From positions 1,240,001-1,304,000 of the forward strand of contig NC_089304.1 of assembly GCF_000512565.2 (NCBI RefSeq): a stretch of DNA of 64,000 nucleotides, written 5' to 3'. This stretch comes from Kwoniella dejecticola CBS 10117 (Eukaryota > Basidiomycota > Tremellomycetes > Tremellales > Cryptococcaceae). The position numbers were made by a program, and so were the translations under genes. The notes under the pieces were generated by a model. The model worked only from the letters and a program-made list of their open reading frames with translations, was not told the DNA's origin and did not search any database. Positions 58,120-64,000 of this stretch are shown piece by piece (position 1 is the first letter of the stretch; every line of letters begins with the position of its first letter).

Positions 58120-59413
58120 ATGACAACCACCAGCTCAAGCACAGGTTCGCTCAAGGTAGGCCTGATCGGACATACAGGTAATATCGGCTCAGCGCTCTTA
58201 CCTCGACTCCTTGACGCACATCGAGCTGGACAGATCGAGCTGCTCATACTCCACAGAGAAGGTTCAGATTTGAGTAAGATCCCTAGTACTATCGAAAAGA
58301 GGATCATCCAGCTAGACGAGCATGGGAGGGAAATAAATCGGGCTGCCGTGGATGGCGTAGAAATACTCATGTTAGTCAGCCTTCATCTTCTTCATCATCA
58401 GTCGAGCGAAATACAGGTGAACCGAGCGCATTGATCTGTCACTGTCAATCAATCCGACGAAAGAAGCAATGCATGCTGATGCTGATACTCGCTGGCTGTT
58501 CAACCATCTGATTATCTGGTTATAGCTCGACAGTAGCAGATCCAGCGTTGGCATCTCAGACATACCTCCTTGATGCGCTTCACGAAGCGGACAGTCACAA
58601 GAAGACGCTGAAGACTTTCATCCATTCTGATTTCGGGGTATCGTGGACCCCGGAAGAGATCAGACGGATCCCGAAGCTGAAAGACCTCGTACCCGTCAAA
58701 GCGAATTTAGTGAACAGGGCGAAAGATCTCGGTGTTCCGATAACGGATATCAGGATTGGATTGTTGGATAGCTTCTTCTTCAGTCTGAAGTGAGTCAAGG
58801 CGTGCTCTTCTTCTTTGCCTCTGCCTCATCCATAGAAATCCTCCAAACCACTCTCTTAATGAAAAAGGATCATGAGGAATGCCGCTAAGCTATGCTGTAT
58901 TGGACCGGATGTAGATTCTTAGGGACAGACGCGAAGTCCAACAAGATCGAGTTGTTCAGAGGAGCACTACATAATCCTATTCGACTGACGTGAGTTTGAG
59001 GCATCCCTGCGCCCGATCATTCTGTATGAGAGGGACGAGGCGGACATTGAACTGATTGTGGTGATTCATCTTGGTCTTAAAGTACTCTCGATTATCTCTC
59101 AAGAAGCGTTCTGCGTCTGATTACCGAAGAGACCGAAGCATTGGACGGACGGACAATCCATGTATTCGATAAATCGCCCACAGGTCAAGAATTGGTTGAT
59201 GCGTTGACGGCAATTCATGGTAGCGAGCCTGCGATCGTGGAATACACCGAAGCTCGATTCGACCAAAATTCGAAAACTACGGAGACGATATCCGCGATCT
59301 CAACGGGTCTGAAGTTTAAGTGGGGAGAAAACTCGTGGGGCGAAGGCGAGGTCTATTCTGGTCATGGACATGATGGGGAAAGTCTGGAGGAGATTATCAA
59401 GCGATATTTATAG
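58120..59413 (+). CDS. NmrA-like/isoflavone-reductase-like NAD(P)-binding protein
   Basis: This is an atypical short-chain dehydrogenase family protein: either a redox enzyme or a redox-sensing regulator, as is usual for this family in fungi. The start MTTTSSSTGSLKVGLIGHTG at 58120 carries the dinucleotide motif GHTGNIG near residue 17. It continues IELLILHREGSDLSKIPSTI and, across an intron (about 58372-58525), STVADPALASQTYLLDALHE, KTFIHSDFGVSW and KANLVNRAKDLGVPITDIRI. After two further short introns come FLGTDAKSNKIELFRGA and, in the last exon, SVLRLITEETEALDGRTIHV and WGENSWGEGEVYSGHGHDGE. About 310 residues over four exons is typical. It is convergent with SOS7, 229 bases away. Confidence 0.83.
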
Positions 59414-59551
59414 TTCCCATTCCATCATTCCACTATATACTCATCACCGGTCAAGATTATGATCATAGGCGTTGGGCCTGCGAACTTGCAATGAATGGTA
59501 TATCCCGAAGTCATTTGAGCGCGAACCGAGAGATAGATGAGTTATGACTCA

Positions 59552-59583
59552 AAGTCAGAGTCAGAGTCAGACTCAGAGTCAGG
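59552..59583 (+). repeat. AGTCAG hexamer repeat
   Basis: About five copies of AGTCAG, one with a C for G change, lie between the NmrA-like gene and SOS7. It is a simple repeat. Confidence 0.7.
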
Positions 59584-59642
59584 ATACATGCCCAATATAT
59601 ATACAACTGAAAATCAGGCCCCGAAAGCGGGACAGAAAACAT

Positions 59643-61280
59643 CTACGCCGGTCTCAGTCTGAGCAAGACGTCAGACACCAATCCCGGAACATCGTTCGCG
59701 CCAGCTGCGATACTGACGCATTCCGAGATGTCGATATCGCTGCCGATAAGCTATTTCATAGAGATATTCGAAATAAGCAACAATCATTCAATTCAAGGCA
59801 ACTACGGACCACGTTACGTCATTCGACGGAAGAGTTATACTCACGTTCGCATCGACGAATCGTTTTGTCACCTCATCGAACATCAAAGCCAAGATGACCG
59901 GACCGTTGGGGACATCGTATTCCATATGCAGCTCGTTGTCTGATACAGCTTTGACAGACTGTATACCCAGTAAAGATCGATAAAATGCCATGGAGGATGA
60001 ATACCTATACTCAAGAGAGTCAGCAAGTGTCAACGTGGAACAAACCAACTCCGCACGGCAGGAGTCAACGTACCACCGGCAGATTTCGTCCACTTTGGTA
60101 TCTCCCGCTTCACGACCTTCTCTAACTTCCTTAGCTCGCGCTTCTTCCCTTTCACGTTCGCGACCGAGCCTTTGAACCTGTCCATGCAAACATCAATCCT
60201 CTGATGAAATGCTTTTCCCATGATGCCCTAATCTCTTGGTGACGATCACATACCTCCTTAGCAACCCTCGCAAGCTCTTCTCTTGTCGAATCCGTCTGTA
60301 CTTGCGCAGAGGAGATCGCGTCTGTCAATCTTTCCATCTCCACTATTTGGGCGTCGAGTGTATCGTTTGCTTGAGTAGTGGTCATTCGCTACGCCGTTGT
60401 AAAATTTGTCAGCTGGCTCTTCGCAAGATATCCTGCACGATCGAGCTCACGTTTTCGGGAGGGTGAGTAGCTTTGATTCTAGCTAATTCCAATTCCATAT
60501 CCCTTATCTGCTTTTGCAGAACTTGGGCCTCGGACAGCCTTTCAGACATCACAACGTGCTCTGCGAGAATCATATCAGCTGCGTGATGATGAAAACCAAC
60601 AGGAAGGATGGCTTACTCTTAGCGTTTTCCTCGGCCAATTTGACTGTCAGACTTCGCATCTCATCAATGCCGGATTTAGTCTCTTTCAGAATTTTCTTCT
60701 TCTCCGCGTTGATCAGCTCTGCGGTAGAGCCAGTCAGCTGAGCCACCTTCTCCATAATCCATTGAAGACCACTGATGTAGACCTACCCCTTTCTTCGTTT
60801 TCTCCGGGTTCGACCCTTTGGGGTTCATCGCCCATGATCGAACTGAGAAAATGCCTTTTCGCTTGTTGTTCGAGATACGTGAACTTGATTCGACGAAAGT
60901 AGTCCTGGCACGAGACCACCATGAGCATGGTGATGAGTGCAAAATGCGAATGAGTCTCACCTTCTGCGATTCCATCTCTTCTCTCACTAAGATCGGATTA
61001 TTCGGGTCCATCATCATAGCTGAATCGTTACTGTTTAGCGTTACATCTCGCAGCGCTCTCTCCAGGAATCGGTCTCGATTCTCCAAAACATTGAAGCCTG
61101 ATGAAGCAGCTGAAGAGATTCTACGGTGGGTGGTGTATGTATATCAATATGGGATTGTGAGCTCTTATGGGCTTTTTCTTTTCTTCGTCGAAGGCCCAAG
61201 TGAACTCACTGCTCTACAGCCTGGTGTAAGCTCGAAGCCCCCAAGTTTGATGTCGCTGATGATGTCGCTACTGCCCCCAT
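59643..61280 (-). CDS. SOS7: Kinetochore protein SOS7 (Kre28/Zwint family)
   Basis: This is the partner of KNL1/Spc105 in the outer kinetochore KMN network, needed for microtubule attachment. The start MGAVATSSATSNLGASSLHQ at 61280 is followed, after a good GTGAGT intron, by NVLENRDRFLERALRDVTLN and ILVREEMESQK. The next exon has the family signature KFTYLEQQAKRHFLSSIMGD. A long coiled coil over several exons follows (KKILKETKSGIDEMRSLTV, QKQIRDMELELARIKATHPP, LARVAKE, LGREREREEARAKEV). The C-terminal globular part is MAFYRSLLGIQSVKAVSDNE, FDEVTKRFVDAN and, in a last exon outside the long frame, LIGSDIDISECVSIAAGAND then VPGLVSDVLLRLRPA with a stop at 59643. About nine exons and 370 residues are inferred. 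It is divergent from the kinesin gene with 266 bases between starts. Confidence 0.85.
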
Positions 61281-61546
61281 ATCTGTTACTGATCTTGGAC
61301 CGATGAATTGACGTTCTATGGAAGGCGATACCTTGTTGAGTTTTATATGTCAATGAGCAATGCATATTCATCGTCCCGCTACGACTCCTCGATTTGTTTT
61401 ATTTGTTGACACTCCACCAATCTACTCTGCTAGACGCGACTGCTTTTTGCGGAGATCAATGCATCTCCATTCGCTGTTTGTCGATCAGGGTGGAGGTTGA
61501 ACGATTCCTTCTACATGTCCATTGTTGACATTGCATTTATTCGAGA

Positions 61547-64000
61547 GTGACAGATACACCGAACACCATACTAGATGAACGACAAGTAAATATATCGATC
61601 ATTCCCACAAGAGCAGAACGAGTCTGTAGAGGATACTTGCTTTCTTCGACCACAAATATGTCGATTTCGAAATCTATAGCGTGCCATGTTCGCCTCCGAC
61701 CGACATGCCCAAACGACGGTTTCGTCAACCCCGATGCAATCAAGATCAGCGGTAATAGCATATCAGCGATGAACAAGGAGAATGACAAGAGATATCACTT
61801 TGAGTGAGCACCACCGGACCAAGGGACTGCTAGGAATGCGGGCTGACAGCTTTTACCCTCTCAGCCTGGACAAGTGTCATGATGCTCCCAGCACCCAGGA
61901 AGAGGTTTTCGAATGCGTGAAACCCATGTAAGCTAGCCTGCGATGTCTGTGCGAGATATAGCTTACGAGATGAAGGAAGGATCGAACAAGCAATTGCTGG
62001 TCAAGTAAGCTTTCGTAACCTTCATTCTTACGCGATACGGCAGCTCATTTAGGGAATTCGAAAGAATACAACTATATTCACATACGGAGTGACTGGATCG
62101 GGAAAGACACATGTAAGCCCAATCCCAGCAATCCGCATCATGTAAAATAGCTGACAGGAGCCTTACAGACGATGCAAGGGAATCAATCAGATCCAGGTAT
62201 CATACCAAGGACGATAGAAGTAAGTTGTCCAAAAGCACACACGGAACGCCTTACCCAGCTCCCCCCTGCTGACCTTGTACAGAGCATTTTCCGTAAACAA
62301 TCGGAAACTCCAAATCCTTTCTCGGTCTCCTTCTCACACGTGGTCAGTGTGCAACCTTCACCCTCTTGATATCCCGGAGGACTGTTACTGACCTGAGCTC
62401 GATGTTCCAGGAAATCTTGAAGGACGAGGTTTACGATCTTTTGGGAGACCGCTCGGAGGTCAGCTTAATTTTATATCGCGTTTATCTCGCCGGATAAGCT
62501 GACTCGCTATCGATCGTAATAGCCCAAAAAGAGGGACATACGCACGTCAGCAGAAGGTCAAAATGTAGTTGCAGACTTGATCATCCAGCCTATAAATTCA
62601 GTCACGGAATTCGACATTATATACGAGTGGGTTCAGCCTGTTCCTGCCACTGTTCATCGACATCTCTCGCTGATTCCCGAAATGTACGTCACAGTGCTGC
62701 TGCCAAGACACGTAAAACAGCTTCGACCAAGCTGAATTCGTCGTCTTCGCGCTCTCATGCGATCTTGACCATATACCTCCAGCACCCGGGCTCAGACGCA
62801 GGACACACCACACAACATGGGAAGATCTGCGCAAGTCTGCTCATCACAAGCTACAATGTGCGATTTGCTAATGTTAATCAACGGATCCACAGCTCACCGA
62901 CCTGGCTGGGTCGGAAAACAACAATCTGACTGGAAACGATAAAGAGCGCATGCGAGAGGTTAGCTTTCATTGGCCATCATCCTCTGGAATCAGCTGACAT
63001 CTGCTATAGAGCTCCGCCATCAACACCTCTCTCACAACTCTGGGCAAAGTGATTGATGCTCTCAACGAAAAGGCTAAGAGAGGACACAAAGGCAGCGGAA
63101 CTGCTTTCATTCCGTATCGAGACTCTAAGCTCACTAGGTTACTTCAAGGTGCGCTTCAGTGACGGGTATGGAAGCCGTCCGACAATAGCTGACATGCGCC
63201 TCTTCTAGATGCCTTGGGAGGCTCTTCGCAGGGTCTTTTGATATGCTGCCTGGCACCAGGAGAAAAATTTGCAAGAGACACGATCAATACTTTACAGTCA
63301 GTAACCTCAACCTGTTCCAACTTCAAGAAACATAATATAAGAAAGACAACATGTCAAGCAGCTGACGCAGTGGTCAAACAGATTCGCAAAGAAGTTGAAA
63401 TCTGTAGAGAATCGCTTGACTGTCCCTGATCACAGTAAGCTGAACATCGCTCAGCGTTCTCTAAAGAGCTTAAATTGATATTGCATTCTGGTGCAGAGAC
63501 AAGAAGAGTATCAGCACCTTTGCCACGCGCTACCAAAGCCGCCAATCCGGCATTCAAGGTGCACACGGGATCTGGTCCAAGACATTCAGCGCCTACATGT
63601 CGAGTCGCCCTCTCGAGTATATTCACCAATACCCCATCCATGCGTGGTGGTAATACGATCTTGCAGGATGTAAAGGAAAACACCACTGCCGGGAAATGCA
63701 CGACAGACAAAGACAGGTCCGATCTGAACAAGGGCATGACGGATCAACAACTTGATCGGAGGGTACGTCAGGCTGCGCAACTCCAAGCGAGTTGGTATGT
63801 GTAGCTCACCTTGTGATGCGTAATGACGGTTCAGATACAGAAGATTGTCTCCGAGCAGATGGCTATCCAGGCAGAGAAAACCAAACCTGAACTCGTTTCT
63901 GTGGGTACGGAGACGGAATGTATCGACGCAAAGCCTGTGGTAGTGGTAGATCCGATACCGCAGAACGTGGGTCATGACACAATGTCAAAGATGTCAGAAG
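61547..64000 (+). CDS. Kinesin motor protein, kinesin-10/KIF22-like, 3' end outside window
   Basis: This is a microtubule motor; kinesin-10 members act on chromosome arms and in spindle function. The motor begins SISKSIACHVRLRPTCPNDG. ATG 61547 gives about 37 extra residues, and ATG 61658 would start directly at the motor. The exons give LDKCHDAPSTQEEVFECV, then MIEQAIAGQ, NTTIFTY and the P-loop GVTGSGKTHTMQG, then PGIIPRTIE, EILKDEVYDLLGDRSE, the switch-I region TKLNSSSSRSHAILTIYL, switch-II LTDLAGSENNNLTGNDKERM, SSAINTSLTTLGKVIDALNE and PYRDSKLTRLLQDALGGSSQ. The ENNNLTGN and LGKVIDALN blocks are closest to KIF22/Kid as far as memory allows. After the motor come KTRK-type neck residues and a coiled-coil start (QKIVSEQMAIQAEKTKPELV). 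The gene runs off the right edge. Many short introns are inferred and several borders are uncertain. Confidence 0.82.

Noticed and set aside
1..64000. Transposons, CRISPR arrays, rRNA, integrated virus
   Set aside because: No terminal repeats, transposase or polymerase motifs, direct-repeat arrays or rRNA segments were seen on reading both strands. A small degraded element could be missed by eye.

Overview
The window looks like nuclear DNA of a basidiomycete yeast of the Tremellales (Cryptococcus/Kwoniella type). Genes are dense, about 24 protein-coding genes plus one tRNA in 64 kb. Most are broken by many short GT-AG introns of roughly 45-90 bases with CTRAY-like branch sites. Families typical of the group are present, including a CAP10/GT90 glycosyltransferase, an Rrm4-like RNA-binding protein, MID1 and SOS7. 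No transposon, CRISPR array or viral sequence was seen. All gene models were spliced by eye, so internal exon borders are approximate unless stated.

Layout, left to right. 1-5272 (-) is the TRAPPC11 trafficking subunit, whose 3' end lies outside the window. 5607-8784 (-) is a CAP10-like glycosyltransferase. 10486-14146 (+) is an RRM/MLLE RNA-binding protein. 15127-18079 (+) is a monocarboxylate-type MFS transporter, convergent with RPB11 (18274-18916, -). 19754-21246 and 21631-24234 (+) are tandem chromodomain paralogues, the second carrying a PHD-like finger. A tRNA-Trp(CCA) with an intron sits at 24633-24723. An unknown four-helix membrane protein (25158-25966, -) is divergent from DPM1 (26363-28244, +). 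Then come a 1057-residue intronless low-complexity protein (28772-31945, -), MID1 (32369-34397, -), a Gln-rich nuclear-type protein (35083-37190, +), DTD1 with a long tail (37712-39223, +), a DHA-type MFS transporter (39672-42158, -), a PP2C phosphatase (43335-45244, +) and an orphan ORF (45525-46286, -).

After a 2.7 kb gene-poor stretch follow a secreted DPBB protein (49019-50232, +), an alpha/beta hydrolase (50842-52071, +), the mitochondrial intermediate peptidase OCT1 (52803-55505, +), RPP1 of RNase P/MRP (55776-57481, -), a doubtful small ORF (57596-57871, +), an NmrA-like protein (58120-59413, +), the kinetochore gene SOS7 (59643-61280, -) and a kinesin-10-like motor running off the right edge (61547-64000, +).

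Most genes are unrelated housekeeping functions. Two neighbourhoods stand out: the tandem chromodomain pair, and the head-to-head SOS7/kinesin pair, which shares about 270 bp of promoter and joins two chromosome-segregation functions. Three genes carry unusually long introns that are strongly pyrimidine-rich on the sense strand.
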